A DNA stretch of 6,682 nt, from the NCBI GenBank assembly GCA_031272685.1, contig JAISTI010000068.1:1-6682 (forward strand), in the 5' to 3' direction. Positions 1 through 6,533 of the stretch are shown here, one piece after another; within the stretch, counting starts at the first letter, position 1; the number at the start of each line of letters is the position of its first letter. The DNA is from Propionibacteriaceae bacterium. Its GTDB lineage: Bacteria; Actinomycetota; Actinomycetes; Propionibacteriales; Propionibacteriaceae. A program made the translations under genes and the position numbers. The notes below the pieces were generated by a model. The model did not search any database. It was given only the letters and a program-made list of their open reading frames with translations, and had not been told where the DNA came from.

Positions 1-842
1 TGGCCAACCTGCGCGAGGTGTCGCAGGCCTGCCGCAAGCATGGCGTCAAGCTGGTGATGGACGCCTCGCTGCTGGCCGACAACCTGCATTTCATCAAGAC
101 CCGCGAGGCGGCATGCAAGGACATGACGATCCACGAGATCGTGCTGGCGATGGCGGAGTGCTGCGACATCATCTATTCCTCGTTCCGCAAGCTCGGTTTT
201 GGCCGCGGCGGCGGCATCTGCACCAACGACGAGGCGCTCTATAAGCAGATGCGCGGCTTCGTGCCGATGTACGAGGGCTTCCTCACCTACGGCGGCATGA
301 GCGTGCGCGAGATGGAAGCCATCGCCATCGGCCTGGAAGAAACCCTTGATGAGGACATGATCAACCAAGGCCCGTTCTTCATCGAGCACATGGTGAACGA
401 GTTGGACAAATACAACATCCCGGTGGTCACCCCGCCCGGCGGCCTGGGCGCGCACCTCGACGCGATGCGCTTCCTAGACCATATTCCGCAGCGCGAATAC
501 CCGTCGGCCGCGCTCACCGGCGCCGTCTACATCGCCTCGGGCGTGCGCGGTATGGAGCGCGGCACCATGAGCGAGCAGCGCGAGCCGGACGGCACCGAGC
601 CGCTGGCCGACATGGAGCTGCTGCGGCTCGCCATGCCCCGCCGGGTGTTCACCCTTTCGCAGGTCAACTACGCCATCGACCGCATCCGCTGGCTGTATTC
701 GAACCGCCGCCTCGTCGGCGGCCTGAAGTGGACGGAGGAGCCGGAAATCCTGCGCTTCTTCTACGGCCGCCTCGCCCCGATCGGCGATTGGCACCACGGC
801 CTCGTCGAGAAGTTCCGGGCCGATTTCGGCGATTCCCTGTAG
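1..842 (+). CDS. Tryptophanase / tyrosine phenol-lyase family PLP lyase, 3' part
   Basis: The gene enters from the left edge (first full codon at 3-5) and ends with TAG at 840-842, so about 279 C-terminal residues are visible. Tryptophanase and tyrosine phenol-lyase are cytoplasmic tetramers of about 460-470 residues that split L-Trp or L-Tyr into indole or phenol, pyruvate and ammonia using PLP. Seen here: VMD with the Asp expected to contact the PLP ring nitrogen (60-62); SSFRK with the probable Schiff-base Lys (189-191) before a Gly-rich loop; YEGFLTYGG; SGVRGMERG, whose second Arg (558-560) matches the phenol-binding Arg381 of tyrosine phenol-lyase; PRR with the carboxylate-binding Arg (639-641); and LRFF (750-761), where tryptophanase has His463. 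The last two specificity sites resemble tyrosine phenol-lyase more than tryptophanase. Oddities: the Arg normally three residues after the PLP Asp is Leu, and the C-terminus is about 15-20 residues longer than usual. Family is certain; substrate is not. No terminator follows the stop. Confidence 0.9.
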   Translation, partial: ANLREVSQACRKHGVKLVMDASLLADNLHFIKTREAACKDMTIHEIVLAMAECCDIIYSSFRKLGFGRGGGICTNDEALYKQMRGFVPMYEGFLTYGGMSVREMEAIAIGLEETLDEDMINQGPFFIEHMVNELDKYNIPVVTPPGGLGAHLDAMRFLDHIPQREYPSAALTGAVYIASGVRGMERGTMSEQREPDGTEPLADMELLRLAMPRRVFTLSQVNYAIDRIRWLYSNRRLVGGLKWTEEPEILRFFYGRLAPIGDWHHGLVEKFRADFGDSL

Positions 843-895
843 CCGTCGCGGGTAACAAGCCCATCCCAGTTCGGGTATAAGGTGTGGTGCTCTGC

Positions 896-903
896 GAAAG
901 GAG
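896..903 (+). promoter_or_regulatory. Shine-Dalgarno fixing the start of the transposase-domain ORF
   Basis: The AAAGGAG at 897-903 is a near-perfect ribosome binding site four bases before GTG at 908. It decides for GTG 908 over the in-frame upstream start at 884, which has no such site. A TATAAG at 876-881 could be a -10 box, but no convincing -35 lies upstream. Confidence 0.6.
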
Positions 904-907
904 TACC

Positions 908-1123
908 GTGCGAGTCCACGTGGTGTCGTCCCCGAGCGGCGTCAAATACGTGTATGTACAAGAGGCATACCGCGACGCCGCCGGGATCCCGCGCCACCGT
1001 ACGGTAGAGCGCCTCGGCCGGCTCGACGATCTGCTCGCCGAAGACCCGCAGGCGCTGGAGAAGCTGCGCGAGCGTTACCAAACCGTCTCCGAGGCTCTCG
1101 ACGATAGGCTAACAATCAAATAA
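908..1123 (+). CDS. Isolated N-terminal domain of an IS1634-type transposase (71 aa)
   Basis: The protein begins MRVHVVSSPSG and continues with KYVYVQEAYRD, RHRTVERLGRLDDL and EDPQALEKLRERY. This pattern (short beta strand, Y/V-x-ES-like strand, basic R-x-R-x-V, LGRLDxL, acidic-Pro, then a helix with LRxRY) is the opening segment of IS1634-family DDE transposases, recalled from the family rather than searched. Full transposases of this type run to about 500-600 residues; here translation stops at TAA 1121-1123, followed at once by an in-frame TAG. The DDE catalytic domain is therefore missing and does not resume before the terminator at 1135. The start is set by AAAGGAG at 897-903. Most likely a remnant of an insertion sequence; a retained stand-alone small protein is possible, because the reading frame is intact, with its own ribosome binding site and terminator. 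Confidence 0.65.
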   Translation: MRVHVVSSPSGVKYVYVQEAYRDAAGIPRHRTVERLGRLDDLLAEDPQALEKLRERYQTVSEALDDRLTIK

Positions 1124-1179
1124 TAGGGAGGAACGGTGGCCCCGGGTTCACGCCCGGGGCCACCTACCTTTTAGGGAGG
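1124..1179. repeat. 8-bp direct repeat TAGGGAGG flanking the terminator
   Basis: TAGGGAGG occurs at 1124-1131 and again at 1172-1179, 48 bases apart, bracketing the 12-bp stem hairpin. The first copy overlaps the second stop codon of the small ORF. It could be a target-site duplication left by a small insertion, or chance. Confidence 0.4.
1135..1172 (+). terminator. Strong factor-independent terminator between convergent genes
   Basis: A perfect 12-bp GC-rich stem (1135-1146 with 1153-1164) encloses the loop TTCACG and is followed on the + strand by TACCTTTT (1165-1172). It lies 11 bases after the stop of the transposase-domain ORF. On the - strand it lies 35 bases beyond the thiQ stop, where the trailing sequence is less T-rich, so it may also end the thi operon transcript, though less classically. 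The hairpin is flanked by two copies of TAGGGAGG. Confidence 0.85.
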
Positions 1180-1199
1180 CGCAAACAGGCCGACCACCG

Positions 1200-1844
1200 T
1201 TACAGCGGAAGGGCCAGCTTGCCGTTGTCCATGGTAACGACGCGGTCGGCTACCGTCTGCGCTTCTTGCAGGTCGTGGGTGACGAATAGCGCTGGGGTGC
1301 CGGAATCGGTGAGCGTCTGGCGCACGAATTGGCCCAGCTGGGCCCGCAGTTCGGCGTCCAGGGCGGAGAGCGGCTCGTCCAGCAACAGCAGTTTCGGCGC
1401 GGGGGCGAGCGAACGGGCCAGCGCCACCCGCTGCGCCTCTCCCCCGCTCAGCGCGGTGACCGGGCGCTCCCCGTAGCCCTCCAGGCCGACGACGCGCAGC
1501 AACTCCGCTACCCGTGCCGCCCGCGCGGCCTTCTCCCAGCGGAACAGCCCGTAGCCGATGTTGTGGGCGACGTCGAGGTGCGGGAAGAGCTGCCCGTCTT
1601 GGAACATCAGCACGAAGCCGCGCTCGTGGGTGGGCAGATTGGTGACGTCCGCCCCGTCCCAGGAGAGGCTGCCGGAAACCAGGTTTTCCAGCCCGGCGAC
1701 GGCCCGCAGCAGCGTGGATTTGCCGGAGCCGGACGGGCCGAGCACCGCCACCACCTCGCGCGGGGCCACATTGAGGCTGACGTGGTCGACAGCCACCCCT
1801 TCCTCGTACAGCACGGTGAGGTCGCGGATCTCAAGCCCAGCCAT
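1200..1844 (-). CDS. thiQ: Thiamine ABC transporter ATPase ThiQ
   Basis: This is the cytoplasmic ATP-hydrolysing subunit of a thiamine/TPP importer, expected to act as a dimer on ThiP. At 214 residues it is one minimal ABC domain with no C-terminal regulatory domain, as is usual for ThiQ. Visible motifs from the ATG: Walker A GPSGSGKST (36-44), Q-loop MFQDGQLFPHL (Gln82), signature LSGGEAQR (132-139), Walker B LLLLDEP with Asp156/Glu157, D-loop SALD, and the switch His190 in VTHD. All catalytic residues are present. I chose ATG 1844 because GGGAGG (1850-1855) lies five bases upstream; an in-frame GTG at 1850 overlaps that site. The start overlaps the end of thiP by 14 bases, so translation is probably coupled. 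The name rests partly on context; alone it could be any small-molecule importer ATPase. Confidence 0.93.
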   Translation of the reverse strand: MAGLEIRDLTVLYEEGVAVDHVSLNVAPREVVAVLGPSGSGKSTLLRAVAGLENLVSGSLSWDGADVTNLPTHERGFVLMFQDGQLFPHLDVAHNIGYGLFRWEKAARAARVAELLRVVGLEGYGERPVTALSGGEAQRVALARSLAPAPKLLLLDEPLSALDAELRAQLGQFVRQTLTDSGTPALFVTHDLQEAQTVADRVVTMDNGKLALPL

Positions 1845-3477
1845 GTTCACCTCCCAGCCGCTCGGCGATCAGCATCACCAATCCTGTCAGCAGCGCCAGC
1901 ACCACCGAGGCCGCCAGCGCCATGCCGAGATTCTCCACCCCAGGCCGCGAGATCAGCCGGTAGACCACCACCGGCAAGGTGGGCCGGTCGGGCCGGGCTA
2001 GGAAGGAGGTAGCCCCGAATTCGCCCAGCGAGGTGGCGAAGGCGAACCCCAACGCCAGCCCGAAGGCCCGGCGCACCAGCGGCAGCTCGATGCCGGCCAG
2101 CACCCGGCCCGGCGGCGCGCCGAGAGTGGCCGCGGCCTGCAGCAACCGGGGGTTGAGCGCCCGCCAGGTGGGCAAGATGGTGCGCACCACCAGCGGCAGC
2201 GCCACCATGGCCTGCGCCAGCGGAATCAGCGCCCAAGAGGTGCGCAGGTCGAGCGGCGGCCGGTTCAAGGTGATCAGAAAACCGAAGCCCACGGTGACCG
2301 CCGAGACCCCCAAAGGCAGCATGAACACCGAGTCGAACACCCGCAGGCCCGTCTTTGACAAGCCATTTCGCGGGCTGCGCGAGAGCACGAAGCTCACCAG
2401 CGCGCCCAAGCCCATCGCCACGGCGGCGGCGGCCAGCGCCGTCCACAGCGAGTTGGCCGTCGCCTGCCACACGCTCACCGTCACCGACTTCCCGGCGGTG
2501 TCGCCCAGGCTGAGGTAGTTGCCCAGGCCGAAGCCGTCCGCAGTTTGCAAGGATCGGTAGGCCAGCGAGGCCAGCGGCAGCGCGATGAGGCCGGTGGTGA
2601 TCCCGGTGACGGCGAAGGCGGCCCGGGCGTGCCCGTGTTTTACCGTGTGGGCCGGCGGGGTCATGCGCAGCGCCCGCTCGTTGCGCTCGCGGGTGCGGTT
2701 TGCCACCAGCAGGCAGGCGGTGATAATGACGAGCTGCACGATGGAGAGCGCGGCGGCGGCCGGCAGGTCGAGCAGTTGGGTGGTCTGGTAGTAGATCTCG
2801 GTTTCGACGGTGCCGTAGCCGGCACCGCCCAACACCAGCACCACTCCGAAGGCGGAGGCGCAGAACAGGAAGGTGAGCGCGGCGGCGGAGGCGATTGCCG
2901 GGGAAAGCGCCGGCAGGGTGACGGTGCGGAAAACCCGCGCCTCGGACGCGCCGAGGGTGCGGGCAGCCTGGGCGGTGCGCGGGTCGAGGCGCGCCCACAG
3001 CACCCCCACGGTGCGCACCACCAGCGAGTAGTTGAAGAAGACCAGCGCGGCCACCACAGCGGGGAAGGTCTCGTCGAGCCCGAGGAAGCCCAGCCAGCCG
3101 TTCTTGCCCAGCAGGGTGCTGAACGCCACGCCCACCACCACCGACGGCAGCACGAACGGCACGCTCACCAGCGCCCGCAGCAGCTTGCGGCCGGGGAAGC
3201 GCCGGCAGTACAACACGTATGCGCCGGGCACGCCCAGCAGCACCGCCACCGCGGTGCCCGCCACCGCCTGCCCGAGGGTTTGGCCGATGATTCGCCAGGT
3301 GCGCGGGCTGCCCAGCACGGCGGCGATGCCCGCGCCCGTAAACCCGCCGGCGTCGTCAAAGAAGCCGCGGGCGACGAGCGCCAGCACTGGCCAGGCGAAG
3401 AACACGGCCAGGAAGGCGGCGGGGATGGCGGCCGCCAGGATCACCCAACGACGTTGTCCGTCCACTCCTTGATCCAA
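1831..3477 (-). CDS. thiP: Thiamine ABC transporter permease ThiP
   Basis: An integral membrane permease of about 537-548 residues made of two fused binding-protein-dependent transport domains, the normal layout of ThiP (about 536 residues in E. coli). Many hydrophobic segments are visible. Each half carries an EAA-type loop that docks on the ATPase: ARTLGASEARVFRTVTLP at about 172-189 and ATLGAPPGRVLAGIELP at about 450-466. A central polar stretch near 259-285 joins the halves, and SLGEFGATSFL (483-493) is typical of this permease group. The start is uncertain. TTG 3477, GTG 3465 and GTG 3444 are all in frame. GTG 3444 overlaps the thiB stop as GTGA, ideal for coupled translation, but it would remove the Arg-Arg pair before the first membrane segment that favours a cytoplasmic N-terminus. 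No candidate has a well-spaced Shine-Dalgarno. The longest form is listed. Confidence 0.92.
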   Translation of the reverse strand: MDQGVDGQRRWVILAAAIPAAFLAVFFAWPVLALVARGFFDDAGGFTGAGIAAVLGSPRTWRIIGQTLGQAVAGTAVAVLLGVPGAYVLYCRRFPGRKLLRALVSVPFVLPSVVVGVAFSTLLGKNGWLGFLGLDETFPAVVAALVFFNYSLVVRTVGVLWARLDPRTAQAARTLGASEARVFRTVTLPALSPAIASAAALTFLFCASAFGVVLVLGGAGYGTVETEIYYQTTQLLDLPAAAALSIVQLVIITACLLVANRTRERNERALRMTPPAHTVKHGHARAAFAVTGITTGLIALPLASLAYRSLQTADGFGLGNYLSLGDTAGKSVTVSVWQATANSLWTALAAAAVAMGLGALVSFVLSRSPRNGLSKTGLRVFDSVFMLPLGVSAVTVGFGFLITLNRPPLDLRTSWALIPLAQAMVALPLVVRTILPTWRALNPRLLQAAATLGAPPGRVLAGIELPLVRRAFGLALGFAFATSLGEFGATSFLARPDRPTLPVVVYRLISRPGVENLGMALAASVVLALLTGLVMLIAERLGGEHGWA

Positions 3478-4574
3478 ATCTCGCGGTTTTGCGCCAGCGC
3501 CACGGCGTCAACGGCGGCCGGGCTGGCGATTACGGGCGCGTATTGCGCCCAGTCTTCCGGCACGGCCACGTCCGGCAGCACCGGATAGGTCCACATCTGC
3601 GCCGGGATCTCGGCTTGCACTTCGGGCGAGAGCATGAAGTCGATCCATTTGCGCGCGCCCACCTCGTTTTGCGCGCCGTTGATGACGCCCGCGTATTCGA
3701 TCTGCCGGAAGCACGACCATTCCAGCACCGAGGTGCGCGCCTTGCCGTCGTCGCCCACCTCGGAGGCCGGGGAGGTGTTGTAGGAGACGACCAGCGGGTA
3801 CGCGCCTTCGCCAGACGAGCCGGAAAAGTCGACGGTGTACGCCTCGGTCCAGTCGGCGGCCACTTTCAGGCCGTTGTCTTTGAGGGATTTCCAGTAGTCG
3901 AGGTAGCCGTCCGCGCCTTTCGCGCCGATAGTGGCCAGCAGGAAGGCCAGGCCGGGCGAGGACGAGGCGGCGTTCTCCACCACCAGGGTGTCCTTATATT
4001 CGCTCTTGGCCAGATCGTCCCAACCCGCCGGGATGGCCAGGCCCTTCTCGGCGAACCAGGCATCGTCGGCGTTCAGGCAGACATCGCCGTAGTCGATGGG
4101 GGTGAGCTGGCCGTTCGGATTTATGGAAGAGATGACCCACGCGCCGAAGGAATACTTCTCTTTCACGTCGTCGGAAATGGCTGTTGTCTCATATGGCGTC
4201 AGCACGCCTTCTTCGATGGCCCGCCCGGCGAAGGTGTTGTCGATGCCGTAAACCACGTCTCCCAGCGGGGAGTCTTTGGTGAGGATGAGCTGGTTCAGCA
4301 CCGTGCCGGCGTTTCCGGGGGCGATGTATTCCACGGTGTAGCCGGTCTCGGCTTCGAAGCGGGCTTTCGCCTCGTCGGAGATAGCGAACGAGTCGTAGGT
4401 GATGACGGTGAGCGTGCTGCTCTCGGTGAGCGCTGCCGCCGTGGGCTCTTGGGACAGCGTGTCGCTGGCGGACGGCTCCGGTGCGGGCGTGGTGGTTTCG
4501 GCCGGGTTTTCGGTGGCGCACCCGCTCAGGGCGAGGGCGATTGTGGCTGCCAAGGCAGCCGCCTTCTTGGACAT
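3441..4574 (-). CDS. thiB: Thiamine-binding lipoprotein ThiB
   Basis: This is the solute-binding protein that captures thiamine, TMP or TPP outside the membrane and delivers it to ThiP. The 377-residue precursor has a lysine-containing signal peptide and lipobox LSGC with Cys19 as the lipid anchor, then a Pro/Thr/Ser/Glu-rich tether to about residue 53. The mature domain starts TLTVITYDSF, very like E. coli ThiB LTVYTYDSF. GDVVYGIDNT (106-114) matches the ThiB GLDNN region. Further matches are IDYGD, SSPGLAFLL, DWTEAY and LVVSYNTSPA, which correspond to the TPP-pocket segments of ThiB. It lacks nothing obvious. ATG 4574 is preceded by GGAGG (4580-4584) with five bases between. It is the first gene of the operon and is preceded by a TPP riboswitch, which strongly supports the substrate. 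Confidence 0.94.
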   Translation of the reverse strand: MSKKAAALAATIALALSGCATENPAETTTPAPEPSASDTLSQEPTAAALTESSTLTVITYDSFAISDEAKARFEAETGYTVEYIAPGNAGTVLNQLILTKDSPLGDVVYGIDNTFAGRAIEEGVLTPYETTAISDDVKEKYSFGAWVISSINPNGQLTPIDYGDVCLNADDAWFAEKGLAIPAGWDDLAKSEYKDTLVVENAASSSPGLAFLLATIGAKGADGYLDYWKSLKDNGLKVAADWTEAYTVDFSGSSGEGAYPLVVSYNTSPASEVGDDGKARTSVLEWSCFRQIEYAGVINGAQNEVGARKWIDFMLSPEVQAEIPAQMWTYPVLPDVAVPEDWAQYAPVIASPAAVDAVALAQNREIWIKEWTDNVVG

Positions 4575-4579
4575 TCATT

Positions 4580-4595
4580 CCTCCATTCTTGGAGG
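4580..4595 (-). promoter_or_regulatory. Hairpin sequestering the thiB ribosome binding site
   Basis: On the - strand CCTCCA-AGAA-TGGAGG forms a 6-bp stem with a tetraloop. The 3' arm contains the GGAGG Shine-Dalgarno of thiB, five bases before the ATG. It lies downstream of the TPP aptamer and is the likely expression platform: when formed, ribosomes cannot bind. A second hairpin (7 bp, 4597-4614) stands between it and the aptamer and has no U tract, which argues against transcription termination. Confidence 0.7.
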
Positions 4596-4622
4596 GCCCG
4601 GACGCTCGCCCGGGGAGATACT

Positions 4623-4711
4623 CGACTCCCTACGCCGGTACTAACCGGATCAGGTTCTTCGGGTCTGGGATCGCTCCCACTCTCAGCGCCGCTCGGCGCT
4701 CCCCATGTCGG
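4623..4711 (-). ncRNA. TPP riboswitch (THI element)
   Basis: Read on the - strand, the core contains GGGGAGC, then the P3 hairpin AGCGCC-GAGC-GGCGCT (4685-4700), CTGAGA, an optional hairpin TGGGA-GCGA-TCCCA (4666-4679), ACCC, GAACCTGATC, the P5 hairpin CCGG-TTAGTA-CCGG (4635-4648) and GCGTAGGGAG. These are the conserved thi-box elements in the right order, including CTGAGA and GAACCTGATC, which contact thiamine pyrophosphate. P1 can close by CGAC (4707-4710) with GTCG (4623-4626). The element lies 48 bases upstream of the thiB start and is expected to lower expression of the importer when intracellular TPP is high. Confidence 0.96.
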
Positions 4712-4716
4712 GCACT

Positions 4717-4722
4717 ACCCTA
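4717..4722 (-). promoter_or_regulatory. Putative -10 box of the thiBPQ operon
   Basis: TAGGGT on the - strand fits the actinobacterial TANNNT -10 pattern. Transcription would begin about seven bases on, near 4710, exactly where the riboswitch P1 stem starts. No good -35 hexamer is visible at the usual spacing, which would fall in the stop region of the upstream lipoprotein gene. Confidence 0.4.
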
Positions 4723-4735
4723 CCAGCGCCGCAAC

Positions 4736-6517
4736 TCAGCTGATGCGGATGCCGAAGATCTTCTTGTCGTAGGAGGCGACGACCAGCATGTTGCCGAAGG
4801 CGGCCGGGCTTGCCTCGACGTTCTTGCCCAAGGAGATGGTGGAATAATCCTCGCCGGTGTTCGGGTCGAAAAGGTGCATGGTGCCGCCGGAATCGGAGAC
4901 GATCCCGTACTGGTGGCCGTCGCTGCCGGTGATGGCGATGGGCGAGCTCCAGGAGTAGCGGCCGAAGTGCCGGCGCCAGATCACCTCCCCGGTGAGCTTG
5001 TCGAGCGCGTACATGTCGCCCTCGCGGGTGGAATTCGTCTTGGACACATTGAAAATCACCATGTCGGAAATCTCGCCCTTGCCCAGCAGCGGGGTGGCCA
5101 GCAGGCCGCCGTTGTTGGGATAGTCGGCGCTGGTGGGCACGTCGAACTCCCAGACGATCTCGCCGGTGAGCGCGTCGATCTTGCGCAGGTTGGTCACCAG
5201 CTCCCCGGAGCCGCCCTCTTTGCCGCGCTTGTCCAGGGTGTTCCCGTGGTAGAGGAACACTCCGTCATCGGTCTCTTCCAGCACCATGCTGGCGTCGGAG
5301 TCGTCCCCCACATCGCGCACCCAGTAGACGGCCATGGTGGTGGCGTCCCAGCACAGCAGGTTGCCGTCGTTGTCGGAGGCGTACACCAGGTTGCGGTAGG
5401 CGACGGCGGAGGATTCCAGCCCGTATTCGGCGGTGACGGGAGTCTGGTATTCCATGCGGGTCAGCTCGGGGTTCACCGAAACGGTCTTGGTGGCGGCGTC
5501 GAAGCTGGCGTTGAGCTTCGCCTTGTAGATCAGCCCGTTCTCGGCCGGCTCGATGAGCGTGTCGGATGCGGCGTTGACAAGGGCGGACGAGTCGAAGGCG
5601 CCCCAGCCTTCCGGTTCTAGGCGCGGCGCCGCCGGGTCGGTGCCCTCCCAGCCGGACACCTCCTTGTTTTGGATCAGGTCGAAGATGCGGTAGCGGAACG
5701 GGCAGTCGTCGGTGGCCTCGTCGTCGTCCATGTCGTTCAGGCCCTGCCCGGCGTACAGCAGCGGATAGCCGCGCGGGTCAACCGAGCCGGTGCCTTTGAA
5801 GCCGCAGCCGGAGTCGATGGGCTCCTTGGTCTGCTTGCCGGTCTCCAAATCCAGCCGGTAAACCTTGCCCTCGAACACCGGGTAGATCACTTCCACCAGG
5901 TCTTTTTGCGCGAATTCGGCGTCGAAGCCCATCGCCTCGCGGGTCTCGGCGGGCCAGTTCACCAGCAGCGGCTGGCCGGTCCAGCCCGCGCCCGGCCAAT
6001 ACGAGCCGTCACCGCGGACTTCGCCAATCTCCTGGGTCCAGACGATCTCCAGCTTCTTCTCGACCACATCGGCGGTGCCGTACGCGGGCGCGTCGCGGTA
6101 GTTGTTGCCGCGGAAGGTGAGCACGCCGGGCACCGAAGTGTAGGTTTCGCCAGCTCCGAAGGCGGTGAAGCTGGACGGGTCGGCGGCGTCGGGCTGCAGG
6201 CCGGCGGCGGCATCGGCCAGCACATTGCCGGCGGCGTCCAGGAAAGCCCATTTGTATTCGCCGTCCGAGCCGGTCATCGGGCGGGTGTACCAGCCTGCGT
6301 CTTCCCCGACTTCTTGGCCGATGGGCAGGTCGGCGGGCTCGATGTAGAGCTTTTCCGGATCGGTCTGCGGATCGTACGACGGCTGCGGAACCGCCGCCGG
6401 GGAATGCTCGCGCACTCCGGGGGTGACGGTGTCGGGGGCGGTACACCCGGCCAGCAGCGCCAGCCCGAGCGCGGCCGCCGCCAGCTTTCGCGGTGCCCGT
6501 GCCGAATCAAATGCCAT
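4736..6517 (-). CDS. Secreted lipoprotein with PQQ-like beta-propeller repeats
   Basis: The 593-residue product has a signal peptide with Arg/Lys before a hydrophobic stretch and lipobox LAGC (Cys25), so it should be anchored outside the cell membrane. After a Pro-rich tether it shows PQQ-like propeller blade motifs of the type LDxxTGxxxW: YRLDLETGKQ (220-229), LCWDATTMAVYWV (388-400), RKIDALTGEIVWEF (445-458), MYALDKLTGEVIW (502-514) and MHLFDPNTGED (547-557). Such propellers occur in quinoprotein dehydrogenases but also in BamB-like and other non-enzymatic scaffolds. I see no cytochrome motif and no evidence for bound quinone, so enzymatic activity should not be assumed. Unusual details are an acidic run NDMDDDEATDD (261-271) that might bind a metal, and Cys238/Cys272 flanking it that could form a disulfide. 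ATG 6517 is chosen over TTG 6526 and GTG 6523 because the signal peptide is complete from there. The function is unknown. Confidence 0.85.
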   Translation of the reverse strand: MAFDSARAPRKLAAAALGLALLAGCTAPDTVTPGVREHSPAAVPQPSYDPQTDPEKLYIEPADLPIGQEVGEDAGWYTRPMTGSDGEYKWAFLDAAGNVLADAAAGLQPDAADPSSFTAFGAGETYTSVPGVLTFRGNNYRDAPAYGTADVVEKKLEIVWTQEIGEVRGDGSYWPGAGWTGQPLLVNWPAETREAMGFDAEFAQKDLVEVIYPVFEGKVYRLDLETGKQTKEPIDSGCGFKGTGSVDPRGYPLLYAGQGLNDMDDDEATDDCPFRYRIFDLIQNKEVSGWEGTDPAAPRLEPEGWGAFDSSALVNAASDTLIEPAENGLIYKAKLNASFDAATKTVSVNPELTRMEYQTPVTAEYGLESSAVAYRNLVYASDNDGNLLCWDATTMAVYWVRDVGDDSDASMVLEETDDGVFLYHGNTLDKRGKEGGSGELVTNLRKIDALTGEIVWEFDVPTSADYPNNGGLLATPLLGKGEISDMVIFNVSKTNSTREGDMYALDKLTGEVIWRRHFGRYSWSSPIAITGSDGHQYGIVSDSGGTMHLFDPNTGEDYSTISLGKNVEASPAAFGNMLVVASYDKKIFGIRIS

Positions 6518-6524
6518 GGGCACC

Positions 6525-6530
6525 AACTTA
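6525..6530 (-). promoter_or_regulatory. Putative -10 box for leaderless transcription of the propeller gene
   Basis: TAAGTT on the - strand matches TANNNT and ends seven bases before ATG 6517, so transcription could start on the A of the start codon. There is no Shine-Dalgarno sequence before this ATG, as expected for a leaderless mRNA. No clear -35 is present; that region falls inside the upstream terminator stem. Confidence 0.4.
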
Positions 6531-6533
6531 CCG

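Noticed and set aside
183..212. Apparent loss of the PLP Schiff-base lysine (Arg in its place) in the lyase
   Set aside because: This appears only if the alignment is anchored on the Gly-rich loop. Anchoring on the VMD and TIHEI segments puts Lys 189-191 in register, with a one-residue gap in the loop, so the catalytic Lys is probably present.
843..907. Possible insertion-sequence end or promoter upstream of the transposase-domain ORF
   Set aside because: I found no inverted repeat matching sequence near 1124-1199 and no complete promoter; only a TATAAG and the Shine-Dalgarno are visible.
4597..4614. GC-rich hairpin downstream of the riboswitch as an intrinsic terminator
   Set aside because: The sequence after it is CCTCCAAG with no run of U, so transcription termination is unlikely; a role as spacer or alternative fold is more plausible.
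4711..4730. 6-bp hairpin right after the stop of the propeller gene (GGCGCT / AGTGCC)
   Set aside because: The stem is short, includes a G-U pair and has no U tract, and it overlaps the putative thiB -10 box. It is not supported as a terminator.
2545..5620. Long open frames on the + strand opposite thiP, thiB and the propeller gene (for example 2545-3588, 3489-4772, 4481-5620)
   Set aside because: They lie antisense to genes with clear family motifs, their translations are low-complexity and rich in Gly, Arg, His and Val, and high-GC DNA produces such frames routinely. One also runs straight through the riboswitch.
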